The notes under the pieces are model-generated. The model made no database searches, was not told the DNA's origin, and was given only the letters and a program-made list of their open reading frames with translations. A program made the translations under genes and the position numbers. Source: Theocolax elegans (taxonomy: Eukaryota; Arthropoda; Insecta; Hymenoptera; Cerocephalidae). From it: DNA of 64,000 nucleotides. Location: NCBI GenBank assembly GCA_026168455.1, contig CM047431.1, forward strand, positions 26,010,965 through 26,074,964, in the 5' to 3' direction. Positions 55,271 through 64,000 of the stretch are shown here, one piece after another. How positions within the stretch are numbered: the first letter of the stretch is position 1; the number at the start of each line of letters is the position of its first letter.

Positions 55271-55971
55271 ATTTTATTTTAATTAATTGTGTTTATTTCG
55301 TTCTCCCCGCTCCCGCCGACATCCTAATAATTTTTATATCGTGTCGAGGCAAGGAGGATTGCCCGAATCCTCCACACCGATCGTCCCAGCGAACTCGTGT
55401 TCCTGGCGACAGCCCGCAGTTCGCGATAACAAAATAAATAATTGTGTGCGCGGTATTGGGCAACGCGGCCCAACGGTTAATTTTAATTATTAAAAATAAT
55501 TAATTATACCGGGTTTGCGAATACCACGTTACAGTACAAACATGCTATTACTTTAATTTTTGAATTAATATTACACATGTATAATACAAGAATAATTTAC
55601 AAATATAATTTGCCATTTTTCCAGATAATCGGATAAACCAATTAGATACGTTTATAATTTTTGTAGTAAACTATTCATTTACTTTTACAGTAATTTTATA
55701 TTTTTTTACAATCAATTTTGTAATTACTTTTACTAGCGTTGTGTTCTATATCTTATATTACGTTAACGCTTGTTAGCGCCATCTGTGGGCATGCAACTAA
55801 ATATGTATTAGTATATAATACAGAGGGCGCCACACATGATTTCTGTTAAGTTAGTTTTATATAGGGCATCGATAAAATAGATAGCGCGGACCTGCACAAC
55901 AATGTTTTGTCGGGTACGACATCCCCTTAATAAAAAGATGTTAAAATAACTCTATATACAAAGCAAAGTTA
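55271..55971. other. Possible terminal part of repeat X and spacer
   Basis: A GC-rich block at 55295-55440 then AT-rich sequence. 55534-55543 reads CCACGTTACA, resembling the LTR end at 3279-3286, but no matching TG end or target duplication was found. 55768-55795 contains TAGCGCCATCTGTGGGCATGC, and GAGGGCGCC is at 55823-55831; no identity assigned. Confidence 0.4.
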
Positions 55972-56457
55972 AGGATATGTCGGAGCTATTACTTTCGTCA
56001 TTAGTCGCTTGATCTCAGTGGCGCTGCGGTTAGATAGCAAATTCGACAACGAACGTATTTCAAACAAAATTTTTTAAAATTACAGCTATTTTAGTCTGTT
56101 GTAAGGTACTTTCCCCCCTAGCTATGACTAAAATTAAGTTAATTAAAATATTATTCTTGGCAGCAAATTTGTATTTCTTTAAAAAAAACGTGTTATGCGT
56201 CTTGTATGTCATTGAGCGTTGAGAGTAGCGACTCGTATTACACATTTCTTTAAAAAAAATAAACATTTGCTATTGAGTGTAATATCATAGTTCCATCAAT
56301 TTTAGTCATAATTAGGGGGAAAGTACTTTACAGCAGCCCCAAATAGCTGTAATGATCAAAATTCATGTTTGAAGTATTTTTATCGTTGAATTCGCCATTT
56401 AACCATAGCGCCACTGAGAACGAGCGGCTAGTCACGGAGACTATAGCACCGACATCC
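55972..56457. mobile_element. MITE-like foldback element 1 (about 486 bp)
   Basis: Left arm (55973 to about 56140) and right arm (about 56295 to 56457) are inverse copies at about 75-80%. Ends are GGATATGTCGG / CCGACATCC. Inner blocks shared are TCTCAGTGGCGCT, TTACAGCTATTT and AAAGTACTTTCCCCC. No coding capacity. Confidence 0.75.
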
Positions 56458-56560
56458 TCTTCAGGTCAGGTATGCGCAAGTTCCTTGATCCCACTGAAAT
56501 CCATTCTTATAAATTCATTGTATGTTATAATGGGCATTAAATTTATATAATATAGTGACC

Positions 56561-57030
56561 TACACTGAAAAAAAAAAAGCAGAATCCGCCGTAAACAGCG
56601 AAGAGACTTCTACTTTTGATAACAAAAGTAATTTGTGCTAGGCTACAAAGCAGTTTCTGCTTGGGTCTCCGGTATATTCGCATTTTGCTTCCGAGTAAGA
56701 CATAACCTTACTTTTTGACTGTACGTTTTTCGTATATATTATTGACTGTATACTTGTAAAAGTTAATTTCAATAATTAAACATATAATAATTTCCTTTAC
56801 TTTCAACTATCTTAAAATGTTTATCCTCTTTTTCTTTTTTAACAATTTTAAAATACATATATATTCTAGGTCTATCTCTTTCTTAATGTCGAGTATGTAT
56901 TGCTTGATAGGCCCAAGTAGAAACTGCTTGGCTTCTAAAGGAATAACAACTTTGTCTCATTTACCGGAGTCACCACGGTAGATATTGCTTGGCTCTCAAG
57001 CAAATTCTGCTTTATTTTTTTTTCAGTGTA
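56561..57030. mobile_element. MITE-like element 2 (470 bp), TACACTGA ends
   Basis: Ends TACACTGAAAAAAAA and TTTTTTTTTCAGTGTA are inverse, followed inward by GCAGAAT / ATTCTGC. The arms share AAGCAGTTTCT(G/A)CTTGGG words. Insertion at TA is likely. No ORF. Confidence 0.75.
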
Positions 57031-57842
57031 TGAGTTCGAGGGTTTTTGGATTGCACCGTTTTTAATTTTGTTAGTATTAAATACTATAATTGTTCCTCTC
57101 TACAAAATCAAGACGGTCTTGGGTCCTCAGAAAGCAAAATACATAAATGAAGTAGCCAAGATATATAGAGGTAATTTAAATGTTGTATAAAAATTATGGA
57201 TAAAAAAAATATGGCGATATTTTTTTCGAAAGAAGCAATGAAAAATTTGTCGAGAAAAATTATAAAATCAAATTTTCTATCAAAATAGCATGTTTTTATT
57301 CAACAAAAATGAGCACAAGTTTGCACAAACATTTCAAACTTTCGAAATATGACCTACAAAAATTAAAAATTCTAAAATGGACGTCTCAAAATGGCGGCGA
57401 AGTAAAAATTTTTTTTTTAACTTCAGAAGCGTTTTCAGATTTTTTTGAGACAATTTTCGACTTTTTGGAAAATCCGGAAAATCCAATTTTTTAAAAATGT
57501 CTCTAAAAATTCTGATAAAATTTGATAGTGTTCCTTGACAAATAATGATCGTAGTCTTTTTTTTGTGTTGTATTTGTTCGTCGTTAAGTCGTCATTGTGA
57601 CGTTAACCAACAGTCACTACGTGGAGGTAGACAAACAAATCTGTCTTTTATTTTGTTGCTTTTATTATTTATTTTTTTGTTTTTGTTTCTTTTTTTTTTA
57701 ATTTAAAAATTTATTTTTCAAACTTTTATAAATACGTAATATTTATTAGGAAAGCATATTTTGCGTAAATATAATTGATATACTTCGCAAAATTGCTACG
57801 TTCTTACAGAACATAATGAACATAAATAATGTTTTGCAATAG
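57031..57842. other. Gene-free stretch
   Basis: AT-rich; the 61-residue frame at 57309 has no domain. Confidence 0.55.
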
Positions 57843-58109
57843 CTACTGCAAAGTCTTTCGAACTTTTTTATTCTCGGTACTCACAGTATTGTAGAGAACA
57901 ACCGAGTTAATGATAGATGCCTGAATGAAACGTATAGAAATCACCGATGTCAATTTCTTACTTCTAATACTGGGCAATAAATTGTTACAGTGACCATCAT
58001 GTGTATCAACTCCTCCCATAAATTTATTATAAATACGAAAAGCATTCGGAAATGCTATTTCTTTAGAATTTCTAATTTCAAGGTGAATGTTATATAAACT
58101 ACATGTCAA
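57843..58109 (-). pseudogene. piggyBac-type transposase C-terminal fragment
   Basis: The minus-strand frame contains YNKFMGGVDTHDGHCNNLLP and IRSKKLTSVISIRFIQASIINSVVLYN. These match the DDE_Tnp_1_7 block (YN..MGGVD..D, then R..KW...I....D.AI.NS...Y) near the C-terminus of piggyBac transposases. The Asp of GGVD is one of the catalytic set. Upstream the transposase is missing, and the frame is interrupted by the inverted repeat at 58067. Confidence 0.82.
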
Positions 58110-58413
58110 TATTCAACTCAAAAAAAGTGCATGATAATTTATGATATGATAATTTAAAGAAAGAGAAAAAATTCACAAAAATTAACATGGTAATTTCCAT
58201 TTAAATTTTTTAAAAAAGTTCGTGTTTTTTTAAATTATCAGAACTTTTTACAGAATTGAAGGCCACAAAAATGCTACAGACCATTTGAAAGGTATTGCTC
58301 CAAGCTTTCTTTTAGACTTTTGAATAAACAAATCAATTGTGGCGCACTTGCACTTTTTTCAAGTTGAATATTGACATGTAGTTTATATAACATTCACCTT
58401 GAAATTAGAAATT
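58067..58413. repeat. 65-bp inverted repeat around a 217-bp spacer
   Basis: 58067-58131 and 58349-58413 are reverse complements with two mismatches (AATTTCTAATTTCAAGGTGA...). The left arm overlaps the piggyBac frame, so the right arm is an inverted duplicate of coding sequence. Confidence 0.9.
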
Positions 58414-58667
58414 ATAACCTAGAAGAATAAATTCTAGACACAATTAACAACGAATGTTACATATAATGTTCTATAGTAAAAGTTGATAGATTTTGAGTTA
58501 AATAGCGATGAACCCAGCTGGTGTTGAACAAAAACTTGGAAAAATCCACTTTTTGAGGTTAGAATAACTTTTGAGCAAATAGATTCCAGTACCTAAAAAT
58601 TTTTTTCTGTATTCTGAGAAATATTTGCAATGTGTATCCAAAATTTGGTGCACTCAAAGACAAATCC

Positions 58668-58835
58668 ATCGCCGCTTAAATTTTTCACTTGTCAACAGTT
58701 AAACAGTCACTACGCTTCTGTCTCAAATCATGTCCAGCCACTATATATCCAGTCATTTTCAACCATAGTATGTAATTCATGTCCTTTATCACCTTCTTGC
58801 TCCTCTTTTCACTTCTCCAATATAACTTGTGAGGC
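58668..58835 (+). mobile_element. LINE L1x ORF2 linker fragment
   Basis: Plus strand reads QLNSHYASVSNH, then SFSTIVCNSCPLSPSCSSFHF. It matches the segment between linker and RT in the minus-strand copy (13950-14090: QLNIHYASISNH..SFASILTNLCHLSHSSASFSF). Neither RT nor endonuclease follows. Confidence 0.65.
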
Positions 58836-58882
58836 AAGCCTCACTTAATTATTAAGGAAAAGAAGTAAGTGAAAATAGTAAG

Positions 58883-60356
58883 TGTGAGAGAGATGAATAG
58901 AGAAAAGTGACAGGTGAAGGTTAGGACTGCGGTAGTTGTATATACCGGCCCGAGCCACTCTCATTACCGGGAAGTCGCGAATGAGATTTTATGCGAGGAT
59001 AAAAAGGAATATTTCGGTACAAGGAAAGGATTGGCGGTTAAGAACAACACGTAGCACGGGACCGACTGTGTACGAGAACAAGGTACGAGCGAAGCAGCTG
59101 ACGACATCGTGGTAGCCCGTGTATATCTATCAGATACACCGTCCCGTGGCGACACCGTAAGAATATCGGCAAACTGCCGACGGCACCGATCACCGCGTGC
59201 GCGCGCGAAGCCGAGAGAGATGGAGAGATGTTGACCGCGTGCGTCGAGTAAGAGAGTGACGGCGCGCACACTGCACGCGCACGTTGAGTATAGGTGAGAG
59301 CGGTGCGCCGGAGGGGGATCGACTACGAATGGGCTGGTGTTTATACGTACGAATGTAAGAGGAAAGGAGATAGGCAGCTGTCCCGATGCATTGGTGGAGG
59401 CGTTGGCGGATTTGCACAGATAGCGGATAAAAGGAAATGGCGAACGTACACTAGCGGATTTGGAAGGAAAATAGATGGCGTTACGGACGATTATCGGTAT
59501 GTCTACTACCACCGATCTAGCGGATATGATAGCGGAAAGGGAGAACAACTAGCTCCACGATCGGTAGCGGATAATACGAATCGGAGAAGAAGGAAGAGAC
59601 TCCTTCCCCAACCGCCGTACAGAGTAGACGCGTTGAGCGAGAAACCACATCGTAGTAGCCATATTGAGATCCGCTGAGATTTAAGGAAAGTTAAAGTATT
59701 GAGGCGATAGAGTAGCTGTTGTACGATTAGTTGGAGTGAGAAACACCCGAAATTCAAGGGTTAGACGTCGAGTCAGTAAAGAGACAATTAATTCGTATAA
59801 GCGGAGAGTTCTCGACTTGCGGTGAGTGAGGAAGTTCAGAGTATTGTAAGGTATGAGAGTGAGATTGAAGGACGTTCCGCGAAATTGTAAGATAGAATAG
59901 CCGCGCGAAACCGATTAATTTATTATTGTATTTTCCGATTATCATTATTATATTTCCTTTTGCGTTTTACGATGATTTACCGAGTTGCGTGCAGATAAAG
60001 TATTGAACAATAAATAAGCGAGATTTCGGTATGCGTTTGTATTTACTGTATGATAAAGTGGTAATAATTAAAGTGTTAATAATTGTTGTGTGAGATTAAG
60101 TGACTGATTTTATAACCCGAGAATATTATCCAATTCCTTACAACGTGGTTCCGCCATCTTTCCCGTGATGGCAACGTGAAGCCCGCGACCCTGAATCGGC
60201 TTGTCGTTAGTTTTACCGGTAACTGGCGCCCAATAATTCAATTTGTTACCGGATAGTAATTATTATTTTATTATCATTATTATTTAGTATTGTAAGCCAT
60301 AGTGACACGTTGCACTACGGGAACAACTCATCGAGAATCAAAAGTGCAACGTCACA
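58883..60356 (+). repeat. Candidate 5' LTR (about 1.47 kb; left edge uncertain)
   Basis: The right edge is fixed by the primer site and ends GTCACA. A matching TGTGAGAG at 58883 gives TGTGA/TCACA inverted ends, but without the 3' LTR this is only the best guess. The block is CpG-rich between 59040 and 59660 and carries five TAGCGGA motifs. Confidence 0.5.
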
Positions 60357-60358
60357 AA

Positions 60359-60373
60359 TGGCGCCCAACGTGG
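60359..60373 (+). other. Primer-binding site, tRNA-Lys type
   Basis: TGGCGCCCAACGTGG corresponds to the 3' end of lysine tRNA (CUU type). A shorter TGGCGCCCAATAATT at 60226 is a weaker alternative. Confidence 0.8.
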
Positions 60374-61482
60374 TTTAAGCCGGAAGTACTCAAAGTGTAG
60401 TAAATAGTAGTTACCGTAATTTATGGCGCTTCCGCCTTGAACACACGTGCGACCACGTTGTAACTTTTATTAAATTGCGATTGATAGCGTAGGAACGGAA
60501 CGTCCAAGCGTAGAATTGAATGACTGATAAATTATAATTTTTTGTGATTCTGCCCATTTTATGCGTTTTTCCTTGAACATTAATTTTCTTTTTATGAATT
60601 TAAATTATATTTTTAAATATTCGTTTACACTACTTTCCTCAAAAGAAGAGAGAAATTGCTGATATCTAGTGTTACACCATATACAATATATATATCTATA
60701 CATTTTTATATATATAAATTTATGTTATTTATGTATGATCATTAGCGGAAAATATTATTTTCAGTGATTAGAGTGAAAGATTTAGATGCTTATATATATC
60801 TAGCGGAAAATAATTATTTTTCAGACACAAGGAGAAGACTACAAGGAACTGTCCATTAGAATATTTCAACCATTTTTTTTTCTCGAAACTCATATTAAAA
60901 TCAACTATATTAATATCTTCCCATCAATATTATTTAATATTAAATTGGAACTATTTAAATAATTTAAATTCACTTTATAACATATTGCACTGCTATAAAT
61001 TTATATTTATTGAAAATATTTTTGAATTAAGTTAATTTATTAAAATAATATTAATATCACTTTTGTCATTTATAAAAATAAATTTGTCCTTCAAAATAAA
61101 AGAGATAGTTGTATTTAAAACAGATAATTGTAAAAGACAAAGACGAAGCTGGATGAATATTTTTCAACGATAATTAAAGGTGGTATCTTACAGTATTTAT
61201 ATATTATATCTATTGGTATTTATATTAATAATTTATTTAATTGGTGTAACACTAGCAACGAATATATTTGTAATAATATTGAATTGTTGGATTAGCGGAA
61301 TTTTGAGTAAAAGGTTATATAACGGTTTTGCGGATTGCAGATTTACCTTCCAATCATAGTTTTGGCGGTAATTAACGTGCACCTTCGCGAAACGAATTAT
61401 ACCCTCCTTTTCTCACCCTATTATACGTTTTTTACCGGAGAATTTAACGGTTTAAAATAAATTAGAAATTGTTGATATAAAG
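60374..61482 (+). other. Gypsy-type element leader
   Basis: Non-coding AT-rich leader containing three TAGCGGA motifs (60743, 60801, 61293), the first two followed by AAAT and ATTTTCAG or TTTTTCAG. Confidence 0.65.
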
Positions 61483-63204
61483 ATGGCATCCTACGGACAA
61501 GATGAAGAAAATATAGATGAAATGTTATACTTAGGAGCAGGACGAGAAGCTTTAGAGAGATTAAAACAACAAGATGAAAATACTTTACGGATAATGTGTG
61601 ATAACGCTAATTTTAGCACAAAAGGAACGAAAGAAGAATTGATAGATAGATTACACCGTGCTGCAATGATAGATACAAAATTATTACGTAATGTTCCATG
61701 GGACCCATATGTTGACGAAGTAAACTATTCAGAACGGCTAGTACGTACCAGAGTAGAACCGGAATTAACAGAATTGGAAGCAGCCAAACTAGGAGCAATT
61801 AAGAAAACGAAAAGAAAAATTGCAAAACCAAGTATTCCACAAAATATAAGAACTCGGGCACAAACAAAACAAGATCAGGAAAACCAGAATATATTAGCGG
61901 TAACGGAAATACAGAATAGAGTACCTAGCAACACACATGAAGAACAGAACATACAATCACAGCTAGACGTAATAGCAACAACGACGACGACACTGACGAC
62001 ACAAACGAGTACAACAACGACAAATTCGTTTCTTGCGACAAACGTACGATCGATCTCCGTACGTCAATCAGGGACAATACAATCAACGAGAGTGACGGAT
62101 CATCTTTCCCTCAGGTACGACCCGGGATTGCCAATCGGACCACAATTAGAAAATATTGCAACGGAAGGTTTAAGACAAGTAGCTGCTAATACGAGATTAG
62201 CGCAGTCGCTAAGAATGAGTCCAGATTCATCACTCCCCCCAATGATAGTACAGCCCTTAAGTAATTTAAATACATCAAGGTCGCAAAACATCACAAACGT
62301 CGCAAATCACACACAAAGGGAAAACAACTCCCAACCTGACACAAGACGAAGAAGCACGGAAATAAACACTGAAAATGAAATGCAAAGAAAAGACGAAGCA
62401 TTATTTAGACAAGAACAAATTATGGCGGAGAATGATAACAATATAAGACCAGACATTGAAGATTCCATTACGTATAATGATGAAGAAGCAAATGAACAGA
62501 ATTATTCACACAATCAAGATAATGATTACGAGAAGCAATGGGTAAACGATACTAGTTATTTTAGGCGAGAAGAAGAACGTCAAACAAGGTTAGAAATCGA
62601 TCGCAGAGCTTCTAGATACGTACAATTACAGAAAGAAAGTGCTAAGGCAGCACGTGTAAATAGTACACCAATTTGTCAAAGAAACAACGAAGCCGATCGA
62701 ACTAATTTAAATAAGACAAACAGTGAAAGCCAAGACAAAAACGAGTGCGTACCATTGCAGACTCCAGCACCTGGTCTTCTTGGTTCTATCCCGCCAAACT
62801 ACGTGTTAGAAGATAAAATGGTTAGAGAAGAAATAGAAAAACAAAAGAATGAAGAAGTATTAAATCAAAAAGATAATGAAAAAACCGAGGATGCACAAAA
62901 GGAAGAAAATGCAGATGAGAAAAATAAAAAGAGTAGAAAGAAAAATAGTAAAAAGAAAAGTTCAAGGAAACGCAAGGACAGAAGAAAACATGACGATAGT
63001 GGAACAGATGATAGCGACGAAGATAGCGATAGCGGTAAAGATGAAAGCGACGATGATAGTAGCGATGATAGTAGTAGTAGTAGTGAAGAGAGCGATAGTG
63101 ATGATAATACAAGCTCAAATGGTTCTGATTCGGATGATGATGATAAAGAAGAAGATAAAGAAAAAAAGAATAAAAAAAAAATCAAAAACAAAGAAGAAGA
63201 GTAA
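61483..63204 (+). CDS. Gag N-terminal part with SAP domain and acidic/basic tail
   Basis: The ATG at 61483 is preceded by AAAG. Residues about 28-60 (LKQQDENTLRIMC, NFSTKGTKEELIDRLHRA) form a SAP-type helix-loop-helix, a DNA/chromatin-binding fold unusual at a gag N-terminus. The middle (residues 100-300) is Thr/Asn/Gln-rich and low in structure. Residues 320-400 are charged (QEQIMAENDN, YFRREEERQTRLEIDRRASR). The last 120 residues are Lys/Glu, then Ser/Asp-rich (DSGTDDSDEDSDSGKDESDD). The frame ends at TAA/TAG after a lysine run. A shift at A10 (63172-63181) leads to the capsid domain that follows, so the two are probably one gag gene. Confidence 0.75.
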   Translation: MASYGQDEENIDEMLYLGAGREALERLKQQDENTLRIMCDNANFSTKGTKEELIDRLHRAAMIDTKLLRNVPWDPYVDEVNYSERLVRTRVEPELTELEAAKLGAIKKTKRKIAKPSIPQNIRTRAQTKQDQENQNILAVTEIQNRVPSNTHEEQNIQSQLDVIATTTTTLTTQTSTTTTNSFLATNVRSISVRQSGTIQSTRVTDHLSLRYDPGLPIGPQLENIATEGLRQVAANTRLAQSLRMSPDSSLPPMIVQPLSNLNTSRSQNITNVANHTQRENNSQPDTRRRSTEINTENEMQRKDEALFRQEQIMAENDNNIRPDIEDSITYNDEEANEQNYSHNQDNDYEKQWVNDTSYFRREEERQTRLEIDRRASRYVQLQKESAKAARVNSTPICQRNNEADRTNLNKTNSESQDKNECVPLQTPAPGLLGSIPPNYVLEDKMVREEIEKQKNEEVLNQKDNEKTEDAQKEENADEKNKKSRKKNSKKKSSRKRKDRRKHDDSGTDDSDEDSDSGKDESDDDSSDDSSSSSEESDSDDNTSSNGSDSDDDDKEEDKEKKNKKKIKNKEEE

Positions 63205-64000
63205 AACGAAGAAAAATAAAAGAAGATACGATCTCGCAGAAAGCGACAGAATAATGAGAATTTTTAAAGGATGGGGTTTGTCATTCTCAGGCGAAGAACG
63301 CGATAACGCAGGAGAATTCTTGATGAGGTTGAAAAATTGCAGAAAAAAAATTTATATGAAAGATTCACAATTCTTCCAAGGGCTACCCTGTATTCTGACA
63401 AAGAGAGCGAGCAGATGGTATAGCGACATACAAGATAAGTTGAAAAAATGGAAAGACTTTGAAAAATCATTTAAAGCCCAATTTATGAAAAAGCTATCGG
63501 AAACAGATATATGGGAAGAAGCGTGGAAACGTACCAAAGGAAAAAACGAATCGATCACAAATTACATCGGATGTATGAAGCATATTTTTGCACACTTTAG
63601 GAAAGCTCCGTCTATTAAAAGACAAATTGAAGTAATATATCGCAATCTTAAACCAGATTATCGAAGATACATGGAAAATAAAAAAATAAAAGATTATTCG
63701 AAGTTAGAGAAATATGGTAGAAGACACGAAGATCAAGTAGAGTTAGACAAGAGATTTAAACCCCCACCACCTTTAGAAAATTCAAAAATTCCAGATGCAG
63801 CCGCCCCAGAATATACTAAACCGGGAAAAATAGCGGTAATAGACGAAAATAAGAAAGAGGTCAATTATGAAAATTGTGCGATTGAGAAAAATAGCGGTAA
63901 AGGAAGAGGAAATATAAAAGAAGCGAAGAAGAATATCGGTAGAGTTAAAGATGTAGACGCAAAAGTAATGGTACCACATCAAGGAATAATAGCGGAAATT
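63185..64000 (+). CDS. Gag capsid (Retrotrans_gag-like) domain, open at window end
   Basis: In the frame of 63254 the reading is open to the last base. It contains RIMRIFKGWGLSFSGEE, FQGLPCILTKRASRWYSDI, WKDFEKSFKAQFM and ITNYIGCMKHIFAHF. This is the typical Retrotrans_gag pattern (LKGRA..WY, then W..F...F...F). It lies +1 to the preceding SAP-containing frame. Either an indel in A10 or a programmed slip links them. No zinc knuckle is reached before the window ends. Confidence 0.8.

Larger units (their letters stand above)
58883..64000 (+). mobile_element. Gypsy-type LTR retrotransposon, 5' part, continues beyond window
   Basis: A long LTR, a lysine-tRNA-type primer site, a leader of about 1.1 kb and a gag gene. 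Protease, RT, integrase and 3' LTR lie outside the window. Gypsy class is inferred from the gag domain type and primer. Confidence 0.75.

Noticed and set aside
62822..63191. Minus-strand Ser/Leu- and Tyr/His-rich frames
   Set aside because: Antisense of the low-complexity gag tail.

Overview
The window looks like animal, probably insect, nuclear DNA: AT-rich, intron-bearing and almost entirely built from transposable elements. The element set (R1-type LINE, Tc1-like, piggyBac, Copia, Gypsy, Penelope-like, Mutator-like, Helitron, tRNA- and 5S-derived SINEs) is typical of arthropods. Hymenoptera is plausible but not proven. Only one stretch is recognised as an ordinary host gene: a single exon of the metalloprotease ATP23 (36109-36333). 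A kinase-like fragment (about 31.85-32.67 kb) may be a second host-derived remnant. Nearly every other coding stretch is a decayed or fragmentary element gene.

Layout: 0.3-2.2 kb is a decayed Gypsy pol gene split by a tRNA-derived SINE and then by a solo LTR (2162-3286, 4-bp target duplication). A second SINE family follows (3360-3557). 5.6-10.0 kb and 12.1-14.4 kb hold three pieces of one LINE family, each bordering TC/GA microsatellites; a fourth fragment lies at 58.7 kb. 15.8-16.8 kb has another LINE.

17.6-29.4 kb is a nested stack. A Copia element (19006-26534, 5-bp target duplication) sits inside the transposase gene of a Tc1-like transposon (17886-28044, 513-bp inverted repeats), which itself sits inside a Penelope-like element. 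An R1-clade LINE (29.4-31.1 kb), another copy of the first SINE, the kinase-like fragment and a third SINE follow. The ATP23 exon is followed by a Mutator-like fragment.

37315-53593 is a 16-kb imperfect palindrome of Helitron DNA. Two head-to-head copies have CTAG 3' ends facing outward on both sides. One copy has an upstream Ulp1-like cysteine protease and a 147-bp tandem-repeat protein region. Both copies carry the same premature stops, so the duplication probably happened after the element died.

53.6-58.9 kb contains a GTGTAC hairpin tandem repeat, a 5S rRNA-like SINE, a repeat also found at 35 kb, two MITE-like elements and a piggyBac remnant. The last 5 kb is the 5' end of a long Gypsy-type retrotransposon: LTR, tRNA-Lys-type primer site, and a gag gene with an N-terminal SAP domain running off the window. 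Its LTR and leader carry a repeated TAGCGGA motif.
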